Source of the DNA: CAZOMR01 sp964580655
GTDB lineage: Bacteria; RBG-13-61-14; CAZOMR01
NCBI GenBank assembly: GCA_964580655.1
Contig: CAZOMR010000121.1
Location: 1-9,815, forward strand
Length of the DNA: 9,815 nucleotides
Direction of reading: 5' to 3'
Shown here: positions 1-6,815 of the stretch, piece after piece
Layout: each line of letters begins with the position of its first letter
Position numbering within the stretch: the first letter of the stretch is position 1
Notes under the pieces: model-generated
The model's database searches: none
What the model was told of the DNA's origin: nothing
What the model saw: the letters and a program-made list of their open reading frames with translations, nothing else
Program-made: the position numbers and the translations under genes

Positions 1-32
1 GCGCCCAGGTTTCTGCTAGAATTTAAACGCAT
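1..32 (-). CDS. 5' end of an unidentified gene leaving the window
   Basis: Seen: on the minus strand an AGGAGGG Shine-Dalgarno site (47 to 41) is followed after 8 nt by ATG (32-30), and the frame stays open to the window edge. The ten complete codons read MRLNSSRNLG. The SD match and its spacing are close to ideal, which is why I call a gene from so little coding sequence. The gene diverges from the HIT gene and would share the 33-170 control region with it. Nothing can be said about its function. An open stretch this short could arise by chance, so the call rests on the SD and start-codon pair. Confidence 0.5.
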   Translation of the reverse strand, partial: MRLNSSRNLG

Positions 33-108
33 CGTTTTGTCCCTCCTAAGAATAAGGATTGATTTTAGATAACATCCCTATTCTAAATCGGAAAGGGGCA
101 AACGATGC
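29..108. repeat. Imperfect inverted repeat between divergent genes
   Basis: The left arm is about 29-59 and the right arm about 74-108, with a 14-nt loop. The outer 9 bp, GCATCGTTT against AAACGATGC, are perfect. The inner 13 bp pair at 11 of 13 positions (AGAATAAGGAT against AGAATAGGGAT when the right arm is reverse-complemented). A purine-rich middle section pairs with small gaps. Each arm carries an ATG reading outward behind a purine-rich stretch: the strong AGGAGGG-ATG on the minus strand and a weaker AAAGGGG-ATG (105) on the plus strand. It may be an operator, a cruciform, or an inverted duplication of a leader region. Confidence 0.5.
59..87 (+). promoter_or_regulatory. Possible sigma70 promoter for the HIT gene
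   Basis: TTGATT (59-64) is followed after 17 bp by TCTAAA (82-87). Each hexamer matches the sigma70 consensus at 4 of 6 positions. Transcription would begin near 94, giving a leader of about 77 nt before the start at 171. The site lies inside the inverted repeat, so a protein bound there could control both divergent genes. The match is modest. Confidence 0.28.
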
Positions 109-170
109 AATCTATTCAAGGGGCAACTGCATTATTGGGGATAAAAAAAGGAGGAAAGGAGCTTGGTTCA

Positions 171-515
171 ATGTCCGATTGTATATTTTGCAAGATAATC
201 GCAGGAGAGATTCCCTCGGAGGTGCTTTTCGAGGATGAAGATTCCTTCGCGTTCAAGGAGATCAATCCCGTTGCTCCGCATCACTTCCTGGTCGTGCCCA
301 GGAAGCATATCGCTACGGTGAATGATCTCGGTGATGAGGATCGCGAGCTTGCAGGGCATCTTCTCCAGGTCGCGGCGGAGGTCTGCCGTAAACTTGGCGT
401 GGCCGAGAGCGGCTATCGCATCGTGAGCAATGTCAACAAGGACGCTGGCCAGGAGGTCTTCCACATTCATCTCCATGTCCTCGCAGGCCGAAAGTTGGGC
501 TGGCCCCCGGGATAA
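171..515 (+). CDS. hinT: HIT-family (HinT-like) nucleotide hydrolase
   Basis: A 114-residue histidine-triad protein, the usual length for the HINT branch. Known for the family: a small cytosolic homodimer that hydrolyses purine nucleoside phosphoramidates and aminoacyl adenylates. Seen: the triad HIHLH at residues 98-102 and the HINT-type C-terminus GRKLGWPPG; the N-terminal CIFCKI contains a C4-x2-C7 pair, as in zinc-binding HIT proteins; the INPVAPHHFLVVPRKH block (31-46) is typical of the nucleotide pocket. Start choice: the frame is open back to an ATG at 105, but the family N-terminus MSDCIFCKI begins at 171 and has AAAGGAG (155-161) nine bases upstream. A second AAGGAGG lies at 148-154. 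The gene is convergent with ftsY. HinT rather than another HIT hydrolase is inferred from length and C-terminus. Confidence 0.93.
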   Translation: MSDCIFCKIIAGEIPSEVLFEDEDSFAFKEINPVAPHHFLVVPRKHIATVNDLGDEDRELAGHLLQVAAEVCRKLGVAESGYRIVSNVNKDAGQEVFHIHLHVLAGRKLGWPPG

Positions 516-523
516 GTTTTTAA

Positions 524-598
524 ACCGCAAAGACGCAGAGGACGCAAAGGGGAAAAATATAAAAATAGAATCTTCTTTGCGCTCTTTGCGTGTGCGGC
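524..598. repeat. Hairpin repeat built of CGCAAAG units
   Basis: The left arm (about 524-549) holds three roughly 9-nt units, CGCAAAGA, CGCAGAGGA and CGCAAAGGG. The right arm (about 575-598) is an imperfect reverse complement with two further units, so transcripts from either strand can fold into a long hairpin with an AT-rich loop (about 550-574). From general knowledge, CGCAAAG-type palindromic repeats are scattered between genes in many bacterial genomes. Here it starts nine bases after the HIT stop codon, between convergent genes, so it may also act as a two-way transcription stop. There is no clean stem-plus-U-run terminator. Confidence 0.6.
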
Positions 599-644
599 AA
601 AAAAATCTTAACTGCACTTTTGGTGATAAAAGAAGAGATCAGGG

Positions 645-1718
645 CTAATCGAGAAGTGCGTGGATAAAGTTCTCGGCATTGAATTCCTGGAGGTCGTATA
701 TCTTTTCGCCCACTCCGATGAAGCGGACAGGAATTTTGAATTCATCTGAGATGGCGATGATGATGCCGCCTTTGGCAGTGCCGTCTAGTTTGGTAAGCAC
801 TATGCCTGTAACTCCGAGGGCCTCGTTGAATGTTTTCGCCTGCTGAGTTGCGTTCTGGCCGGTGGTGGCATCAAGCACGAGCATTATCTCGTCCGGGGCT
901 CCGGTAAGCTCCCGGGCTATGATCCTCTTTACCTTCTTCAATTCATCCATGAGGTTGACCTTGGTGTGAAGGCGGCCTGCTGTATCAACGATCATGACAT
1001 CCGTGCCGCGACTGGATGCCGCTTTGATGGCATCAAAAGCCACGGCCGAAGGGTCTGATCCCTCCCGGTGCTTGATCACAGGTGCGCCGGCCCGCCTGGC
1101 CCAGACCTCCACCTGCTCGATGGCCGCGGCGCGAAAAGTATCAGAAGCGGCAATCAGCACTGATTTCCCCTGATGCCGAAAGCGCATGGCAAGCTTGCCG
1201 ATGGTAGTGGTCTTGCCCGTGCCATTGACCCCCACGACCATGATCACAAATGGCCTGTCCATATCCGGCACCTCGAGAGGGCCCTCCACTTTCTTTAGAA
1301 TCCTTTCAAGCTCCTCGCGAAGCTTTTTCCTGAGAGCCTCGGGATTCTCTATTTCCCTTCTCTCCGCTTTTCCACGCAGTTCCTGCAACAGCGAATTCGT
1401 TGTCCCAACCCCCAGGTCAGAGGTGATCAAGAGCTCTTCAAGGTCATCGAATGTCTGTGGCTCTATCTTCCTGCCGGGAACCAGGATTCCCTCCAGCCTC
1501 TTCGTAAACTGGCTTTGGGTCTTCTCAAGACCCGCACGGAGTCTGGCAAGAAAACCCTCCGGAGCCTCAAGCTCCTCTTCATCAAGAGCCTCGGCATCAA
1601 GGACGGTCAAGGATCCCTTGTTCTCGTCCTTCTTTGGCTTGCGGGTAAAAAAAAGCATGAGGCCGGGGAGTGATGATGCTTTTAATAAATAGAGTATTAC
1701 GCTGGTCATGTATTCCAT
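645..1718 (-). CDS. ftsY: Signal recognition particle receptor FtsY
   Basis: SRP-family GTPase of 357 residues; it docks the ribosome-SRP complex at the inner membrane for co-translational insertion of membrane proteins. Seen: an acidic linker at about 38-52, a helical N domain at about 55-145, then the NG GTPase motifs: P-loop GVNGTGKTT (163-171), DTFRAAA (193-199), DTAGR (245-249), TKLD (309-312) and GVGEK (335-339). All key residues are present. Start: the ATG at 1718 has AAAAGG seven bases upstream and lies 13 bp after the roadblock stop codon. An internal Met21 (1658) would give a more usual N-terminus, MLFFTRKPKK, but has no SD. With the 1718 start, residues 7-24 form a hydrophobic segment that may help membrane binding. 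Last gene of the smc operon; stop codon TAG. Confidence 0.97.
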   Translation of the reverse strand: MEYMTSVILYLLKASSLPGLMLFFTRKPKKDENKGSLTVLDAEALDEEELEAPEGFLARLRAGLEKTQSQFTKRLEGILVPGRKIEPQTFDDLEELLITSDLGVGTTNSLLQELRGKAERREIENPEALRKKLREELERILKKVEGPLEVPDMDRPFVIMVVGVNGTGKTTTIGKLAMRFRHQGKSVLIAASDTFRAAAIEQVEVWARRAGAPVIKHREGSDPSAVAFDAIKAASSRGTDVMIVDTAGRLHTKVNLMDELKKVKRIIARELTGAPDEIMLVLDATTGQNATQQAKTFNEALGVTGIVLTKLDGTAKGGIIIAISDEFKIPVRFIGVGEKIYDLQEFNAENFIHALLD

Positions 1719-1731
1719 GAGCAGGCCTTTT

Positions 1732-2097
1732 TCAGCCGATCTCTTCTGCGATGTCTTTCACTGTGCGGCGGAGCTCAAATCTTGCGCGACCCAGATTCTC
1801 AAGTCCCTGAAATGTCAGCACAAGATAATACTGGCTGTCCACCGGGATAGTCAGAACATGAAATCTATCATGCTGGAAGATGATTTCCTTTGCCTGTCCC
1901 ATGTCCATGCCTGCAAGCATTTCCCCTGCCCTTCGGAGCAGGATGCCGTGATGAGCGCCGACGAACTTTATCCCGTATTCGGTATCCTCAGCCGCTGTAT
2001 AGGCGGCTATAGCCTCTCCGTCCTCGTCTGCAAAGACCGCGGCCTCGGCACCCGGAACACGGTTTACCAAACCCTCCAGCATCCGCTTGAATTCCAC
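1732..2097 (-). CDS. Roadblock/LC7-domain protein
   Basis: A 121-residue single-domain protein with the roadblock/LC7 pattern: an N-terminal helix (MEFKRMLEGLVNRVPGAEA), the first strands with AAVFADEDGEAIA (about 19-31), a central helix around 45-62, then strands KEIIFQHDRFHVLTIPV and YYLVLTF, and a final helix (about 103-120). Known for the family: such proteins (MglB, for example) dimerise and act as scaffolds or GTPase-activating proteins for small Ras-like GTPases. No MglA-like GTPase is visible here. The start is GTG at 2097, with GAGGAG placed 7-8 bases upstream, directly after the smc stop codon. The gene sits 13 bp from both smc and ftsY, so it is almost certainly co-transcribed with them. 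The exact role is unknown. Confidence 0.85.
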   Translation of the reverse strand: MEFKRMLEGLVNRVPGAEAAVFADEDGEAIAAYTAAEDTEYGIKFVGAHHGILLRRAGEMLAGMDMGQAKEIIFQHDRFHVLTIPVDSQYYLVLTFQGLENLGRARFELRRTVKDIAEEIG

Positions 2098-2110
2098 TGT
2101 CTGTTCTCCT

Positions 2111-5100
2111 CTAATTCAACTTCACCGAGATCAACCTGCTCACACCCGGCTGTTCCATGGTAACCCCATAGAGCGTGTTCGCTATCTGCATGGTACGCTT
2201 GTTATGTGTGATGATGATGAACTGCGAGTTTTTGGACAACTCCTGGATCATCTCGTTGAAGCGGTCAATATTGACATCGTCCAGGGCCGCGTCCACCTCG
2301 TCGAGTAGGCAAAAGGGGCTGGGACGGTGGAGGAGCAGCGCGATAATCAGCGACACGGCGGCCAGAGATTTCTCGCCACCTGACAGCAAGGTGATGATCT
2401 GTAGTTTCTTGCCCGGGGGCTGGGCTATGATTTCCACACCTGTATCCAGGAGATCATGCTCGTTCGTCAATACCAGCATGGCCTTGCCCCCGCGGAATAA
2501 TTGTGGGAACACCTTTTCGAACTGCTCGTTCACGGCGTTGAATGTCTGGCGGAACTCGCGGCGGTAGGTACGGTTGATCTTGTCAATGGTCTTCTCAAGT
2601 GATTCCAGCGCCCCTATAAGGTCAGCCTCCTGGTTGGTCAAAAAGCTATAGCGCTCCTCCAATTCCTGATACTCCTCTATGGCTGTGAGGTTGACCTCGC
2701 CCATACGCTCCAGCAAAGCGCGAATTTCATCCCTGCGGGCCTTGCGCTCATCTGGCTCGTATCCCGGAGAACTCACCTTTTGCCGGTATTGGGGGATTGC
2801 CTGCTCGGGTTCGATGAAATATCTATCCCGTAGCGTCTCCGACAGGTGCTCGCTTTGCAAATTCAACTCGGAGACCTCGATCTGAATCTCGTTGAGCTCA
2901 TCTCGCACTGCAAGCTCTTCACGGCGTAATTCGCCAAGATCATCCTCGCTCTGCTTCAAAGCTTCCTGTGCCTTTTCATAGCAGTGGCGCTCGCCTGCAA
3001 GCACAGACTCAAATTCATCCCTGGTCTTTAGCTCGTCATGAATTTCGATCCGCGTTTTTTCCAGTATCTGATAGAGATTTTGCAATTCCAGTTTCCCCGC
3101 GGCAAGCTCCCGCTCGCGGTTGCGAATAGCCTCTCTCGCCTCTTCCAGGTCTTGAATCAGCCTCTCATGGCGGTCTGCCAGGGCCAAAAGCTTCTCCTTG
3201 TATGCCGCGGATTCCACCTTGCACTCGGTGCAGGCCGCCTCGGATTCCGCGACCCTGGCCTTACAAGCCTCCATCTCCTGGCTCTCCCGAAGAATTTCAG
3301 CATCCACCTCTTTCTCGCTGATGCTTTTTTCCCGGATACTCTCTTCAAGGGCTATGATTATCTCCTGAGTCTCCTTGATCTGAGCCTCGGCCACTTGTAT
3401 CCGGGACTTGAACTCATCGAATTTCTGTCCGAGTTGATTGGATTGCTGTGTGGATGCTTTAAGCTCCTTCTCCTGATTGAGTATCTCTATCTCCTGGCGA
3501 TGCCCGCGCTCACGAAGTCTCTCCAGGTCAGACTCCTTTCCTTCTAACTTTTCCTGCAATGACCGAGTTTCGCTCTCAGCTTTATCCAGCTTGGATTTCA
3601 ACTCCTTCACATCCTCGGTCAGCTCGCGCACCTCGCGTTTTTTCTCCAGGATGCCATAGCTGTCCTTGCTACCGCCGGCAAGCACGCCATGCGGGTCCAG
3701 GACCGCGCCGTCCGGCGTGACCATGGTCTGATGGAACCCGTTAGATTCCCATAACCCGATTGCCACATCCAGGCTGGGCACAAGGATAACACCGGAGAAT
3801 AAATACTGCGCCACCGGCTTATAGTCAGGCTTGACCTCTACCAGGTCAAGCAAGGGCCTTGCCCCGACTGCGGCAAGCTCCTGCGGCATGGGCTCGGGCT
3901 CGGCCTGCCGGACCTCCAGTGGAATGAATGTTCCCCTTCCAGCGGCCTGCTCCCTGAGGTAGCTGATCGCCTCCACACCCTGGACCTGGCTTTTCACGAT
4001 AACTGATTGAAGCCGGTCCCCCAACACGGCCTCAACAGCGGTCTCATATTCCGGCCGGGTCTCCATCACCTCGGCCACCAGTCCATAGATGCCGTTCTGG
4101 CCCAGGCGCTCATCCCGGTCCTTTTTCTCCATGATGCTCTTGACCCCTCGCTGGAACCCCTCGTAGCGCGCCTGCATTTCTATCAGGCTTTCCAGGCGAG
4201 AGAGACTGCGATGATACTGTGCGCGCACCTCCTCTGTGCGGGCCTGGTTCGCGGCCAGGTTTTGACGAAGCCCCTCAATCTCCTTTTCCGTGGCATGGTG
4301 TTCCGCCCCGATCGTCTCCGAGAATTTGCGAAGCTGATACAGGTTCTCGTTGAATTCTAATGATGTCCTGCGAAACCTCTCTCGCTCTTCTTCCATCTCC
4401 TTAACACGGGACAGATTATTCAGGAGTGTCTGATTGATCTCCTCCTGATGACTTTTCAGATGATTCAGGTTGCCCTGAAGAGAAGCGATTTCCTGCTTTA
4501 TCTCAAAAGAGCGCTTGCGCCGTGATTCAAGGCCGGACTCCATCCTCTGTCTTTCTTGGGCCAGCTCAAGCCTCCTGGCATCGGCCTCGGCCGCGCGCTC
4601 AAGTGCAACAGCCGCATCACGCTCAAGCCGATCCTTTTCATCTAGAGCTACTTTTATCTCAGCCTCTTGAGCTTGAACCCTGGCCTCTAGCTCCTCTGTC
4701 TCCTTTTTAAGCCGGGCGGAAAGGCGCTTCTCGCTCTCGATCTCCTGCTCGTGGTAGTTGAGTTTATTCTCCTTGCTTTGAATGGCGGACTGTATTTCAA
4801 ACATGCGCTCCTGGGCACTGCGCAGTCGGTCTTCCAGGTCTAAGCGCTCCGTGCGCTGAGCCTCTAGCTGGGCCTCGGCGAAGTCTATGCGGGCAAGTAT
4901 CTCCTCGTTTTTCTCCTGCTTCTGCCTCTGATCCTGCTGGGCCCGGTCCAGCTTTCCTGTCAGCTCAATTGACTGCAGGGTATAAAGCTCAAGCTCTATC
5001 TCCTTCAACTCCTCGCGGTAGGTTTTGTAGCGCTCCGCTTTCCTGGCCTGGCGGTTGAGGGAGTTCATCTGTCGCTTGATCTCGGTTATGATGTCGCGGA

Positions 5101-5680
5101 CACGCAGCAGGTTCTGCCGGGTGGCTTCCATCTTCCGCTCGGCCTCCTGCTTTCTACTCCGGTATTTGCTTATCCCCGCGGCTTCCTCTATCAGTGCCCT
5201 TCGCTCTTCGGGCTTGCTCGATATTATCTGTTCAATCTGGCCCTGCTCTACGACTGAGTATGCCTGTTTTCCCACGCCTGTTCCGAGGAACAGCTCGGTG
5301 ATGTCCTTGAGTCGGCAGGGAGTGCGGTTGATCAGGTATTCGCTTTCACCGGATCGAAAAAGCCGGCGCGTGACCTCTATCTCTGAGTAGCTTGCATACT
5401 CCGGCGGAGCCGCGCCGTCCTGGTTATCAAAGGTGAGCGTGACCTCGGCCATTCCCAGGGGAGCTATCTCCTGACTCCCGTTGAAGATGACATCCTCCAT
5501 GTTCTTTCCCCGGAGTTGTTTTGCGCTCTGCTCCCCCATGGCCCATCTGGTCGCATCCACGATATTGCTCTTGCCGCAACCATTGGGGCCCACGACCGCG
5601 GTAATACCTTCAGTGAGGGTAATAGCCGTAGGGTTCATGAAGGACTTGAATCCTGAGAGCTCCAGCTTTTTCAGCCTCAT
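2111..5680 (-). CDS. smc: Chromosome segregation protein SMC
   Basis: A full-length bacterial condensin ATPase of 1189 residues that forms a homodimer with kleisin partners (ScpA/ScpB, not in this window) and organises and segregates the chromosome. Seen: the N-terminal RLKKLELSGFKSF, Walker A GPNGCGKSN (31-39), a coiled coil at about 165-520 rich in E, K, R and Q, the hinge at about 520-675 (GIYGLVAEV to VLAGGSKDSYG), a second coiled coil to about 1030, signature LSGGE (1099-1103), Walker B ending LLDE (1125-1128) with D-loop AALDD, and the H-loop His in THNK. Start: the frame reaches a GTG at 5692, but that GTG lies inside a perfect SD (GGAGGTGA); the ATG at 5680 follows it by 8 nt and matches the family N-terminus. 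First gene of the smc-roadblock-ftsY operon. Confidence 0.98.
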   Translation of the reverse strand: MRLKKLELSGFKSFMNPTAITLTEGITAVVGPNGCGKSNIVDATRWAMGEQSAKQLRGKNMEDVIFNGSQEIAPLGMAEVTLTFDNQDGAAPPEYASYSEIEVTRRLFRSGESEYLINRTPCRLKDITELFLGTGVGKQAYSVVEQGQIEQIISSKPEERRALIEEAAGISKYRSRKQEAERKMEATRQNLLRVRDIITEIKRQMNSLNRQARKAERYKTYREELKEIELELYTLQSIELTGKLDRAQQDQRQKQEKNEEILARIDFAEAQLEAQRTERLDLEDRLRSAQERMFEIQSAIQSKENKLNYHEQEIESEKRLSARLKKETEELEARVQAQEAEIKVALDEKDRLERDAAVALERAAEADARRLELAQERQRMESGLESRRKRSFEIKQEIASLQGNLNHLKSHQEEINQTLLNNLSRVKEMEEERERFRRTSLEFNENLYQLRKFSETIGAEHHATEKEIEGLRQNLAANQARTEEVRAQYHRSLSRLESLIEMQARYEGFQRGVKSIMEKKDRDERLGQNGIYGLVAEVMETRPEYETAVEAVLGDRLQSVIVKSQVQGVEAISYLREQAAGRGTFIPLEVRQAEPEPMPQELAAVGARPLLDLVEVKPDYKPVAQYLFSGVILVPSLDVAIGLWESNGFHQTMVTPDGAVLDPHGVLAGGSKDSYGILEKKREVRELTEDVKELKSKLDKAESETRSLQEKLEGKESDLERLRERGHRQEIEILNQEKELKASTQQSNQLGQKFDEFKSRIQVAEAQIKETQEIIIALEESIREKSISEKEVDAEILRESQEMEACKARVAESEAACTECKVESAAYKEKLLALADRHERLIQDLEEAREAIRNRERELAAGKLELQNLYQILEKTRIEIHDELKTRDEFESVLAGERHCYEKAQEALKQSEDDLGELRREELAVRDELNEIQIEVSELNLQSEHLSETLRDRYFIEPEQAIPQYRQKVSSPGYEPDERKARRDEIRALLERMGEVNLTAIEEYQELEERYSFLTNQEADLIGALESLEKTIDKINRTYRREFRQTFNAVNEQFEKVFPQLFRGGKAMLVLTNEHDLLDTGVEIIAQPPGKKLQIITLLSGGEKSLAAVSLIIALLLHRPSPFCLLDEVDAALDDVNIDRFNEMIQELSKNSQFIIITHNKRTMQIANTLYGVTMEQPGVSRLISVKLN

Positions 5681-5768
5681 CGCAAAGCTCACCTCCGCTT
5701 CAAATACAGAAATTGCCGCGTTGAAAATTTCCTATCAAATACCAGATAATCATGCCTTTGTAAAGAAA

Positions 5769-5797
5769 AAAATACCATAACTAGCGTTTTTTTTCAA
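5769..5797 (-). promoter_or_regulatory. Candidate promoter of the smc operon
   Basis: On the minus strand TTGAAA (5797 to 5792, 5 of 6 consensus) is followed by a 17-bp spacer and TATTTT (5774 to 5769, 4 of 6) with an extended-minus-10 TG one base before it. The predicted transcript starts near 5762, leaving about 80 nt of leader before the smc ATG. A weaker alternative lies just downstream: TTTACA (5764 to 5759) with TATTTG (5741 to 5736), also with a TG extension. Confidence 0.42.
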
Positions 5798-5836
5798 GCG
5801 GCCACAAGATATGGATATTTTCAATGATTTCAGGGC

Positions 5837-5865
5837 TTGACAGGAGTACCGGATTAATCTAAATT
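5837..5865 (+). promoter_or_regulatory. Candidate promoter of the AEC permease gene
   Basis: A perfect minus-35 TTGACA (5837-5842), an ideal 17-bp spacer and TAAATT (5860-5865, 4 of 6 consensus). Transcription would start at about 5871-5874, at or within three bases of the ATG at 5874. The mRNA would be leaderless or nearly so, which fits the absence of a SD before this gene. Confidence 0.5.
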
Positions 5866-5873
5866 GCCAGACC

Positions 5874-6764
5874 ATGATAATTCGCACTGTCTTTGAATCA
5901 GTGTTTCCGATTTTCGCCTTGATCGGAGTGGGTTATTGCATTGCGCGTGTGCGCGAATTTGACATCGGCCCATTTACGGACATGGTGATCTACCTCACTG
6001 CTCCCTGCCTGGTGCTTTCCTCGTTTCTGCATCAGCCCATCCCTGCGCGTGAATTCGGCCATGTGTTCCTCGCGGCCCTCGTGATCGTGGCCATCACCGG
6101 TCTCGCGTTCGGCATGGGCCTGCGCGCGGCTGGCAAGCTGGAGGCCTTTCGCGGGCTTCTCCTGCCCGTTGTGTTCATGAACACCGGCAACATGGGCCTG
6201 GCGCTTAACCAGCTTGCATTCGGCCCGGAGGGCTTGAGCTACGCAGTGATCTTCTTCGTGAGCGTGGCTACCCTCCACTACAGCCTGGGTATAGCAATGC
6301 TGAAGGTGCGGGGCGGCTTCCTTGAGGCTCTGCGCCTGCCCCTGATCTATGCCGCGGTTCTGGGAGTGAGCCTCAACCTGGGTCAGGTCTCGGTCCCGAT
6401 ATGGATAGTAACACCGATTGACCTTATCGGCCAGATAGCCATTCCCCTGATGATCCTTATCCTGGGCTACCAATTCCGCCAGGTGCGCCTCCAGTGGGTC
6501 GGAATCTCCGCTGTGTGCGCTATCCTTCGCATCGGGGGCGGGTTTCTGGTCGGCCTGGTGGTAGTGAAAATCCTGGGTCTTGAAGACATCGCGGCCAAAG
6601 TTGTGATCCTGATGTCCAGCCTGCCCCCGGCTGTTCTTAACTCAGTGCTTGCCAGGAAATACGGCCGGAACCCGGAGTTGGTCTCATCCGCGATCCTGAT
6701 CGGGACCCTGATCAGCATCGTCACAACGCCCGCAATCCTTTATTGGCTGATTCTCCAAGGATAG
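5874..6764 (+). CDS. AEC-family membrane permease
   Basis: A 296-residue integral membrane protein of the auxin efflux carrier (AEC/BASS-like) family, usually about 300 residues with ten membrane helices. Known bacterial members include malate and malonate carriers, but the substrate cannot be read from this sequence. Seen: hydrophobic segments throughout, starting with SVFPIFALIGVGYCIA (9-24); the family motif MNTGNMGLAL (102-111) in the first repeat half; and SSLPPAVLNSVLARKYG (248-264) before the last helix in the second half. Start: ATG 5874 gives the usual family beginning. No SD lies at a working distance (the nearest AGGAG is 27 nt away), consistent with a leaderless transcript. Monocistronic; divergent from smc and convergent with the S23 gene. 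Confidence 0.9.
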   Translation: MIIRTVFESVFPIFALIGVGYCIARVREFDIGPFTDMVIYLTAPCLVLSSFLHQPIPAREFGHVFLAALVIVAITGLAFGMGLRAAGKLEAFRGLLLPVVFMNTGNMGLALNQLAFGPEGLSYAVIFFVSVATLHYSLGIAMLKVRGGFLEALRLPLIYAAVLGVSLNLGQVSVPIWIVTPIDLIGQIAIPLMILILGYQFRQVRLQWVGISAVCAILRIGGGFLVGLVVVKILGLEDIAAKVVILMSSLPPAVLNSVLARKYGRNPELVSSAILIGTLISIVTTPAILYWLILQG

Positions 6765-6779
6765 AAGGCCCTCAGTAGC

Positions 6780-6813
6780 AAAGTAGCCAGTATCCAGTAG
6801 TCAGTAGCCAGGG
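6780..6813 (+). repeat. Left arm of the S23 inverted repeat
   Basis: A 34-bp arm beginning AAAGTAGCCAGTATCC and ending GTAGCCAGGG. It pairs with 7202-7235 at 30 of 34 positions. It starts 15 bp after the AEC stop codon and ends 2 bp from the S23 stop codon. The arm is itself repetitive, with several variants of CAGTAGCCAGT in succession, and a further CAGTAGC (6773-6779) lies just outside it. Confidence 0.85.
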
Positions 6814-6815
6814 AA

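Noticed and set aside
168..617. Minus-strand open frame of 149 codons across the HIT gene
   Set aside because: It is antisense to a clear HIT protein and runs through the CGCAAAG repeat; no motif is visible.
601..644. Classical rho-independent terminator after ftsY or HIT
   Set aside because: No GC stem followed by a T run is present here; only the imperfect 524-598 hairpin could act as one.
3038..3547. Long plus-strand open frame (169 codons) opposite smc, and several others opposite smc, ftsY, the permease and the oxidoreductase
   Set aside because: They lie antisense to well-recognised genes, have no family motifs or suitable SD, and their Leu/Ser/Arg-rich composition is that of a reversed coding strand.
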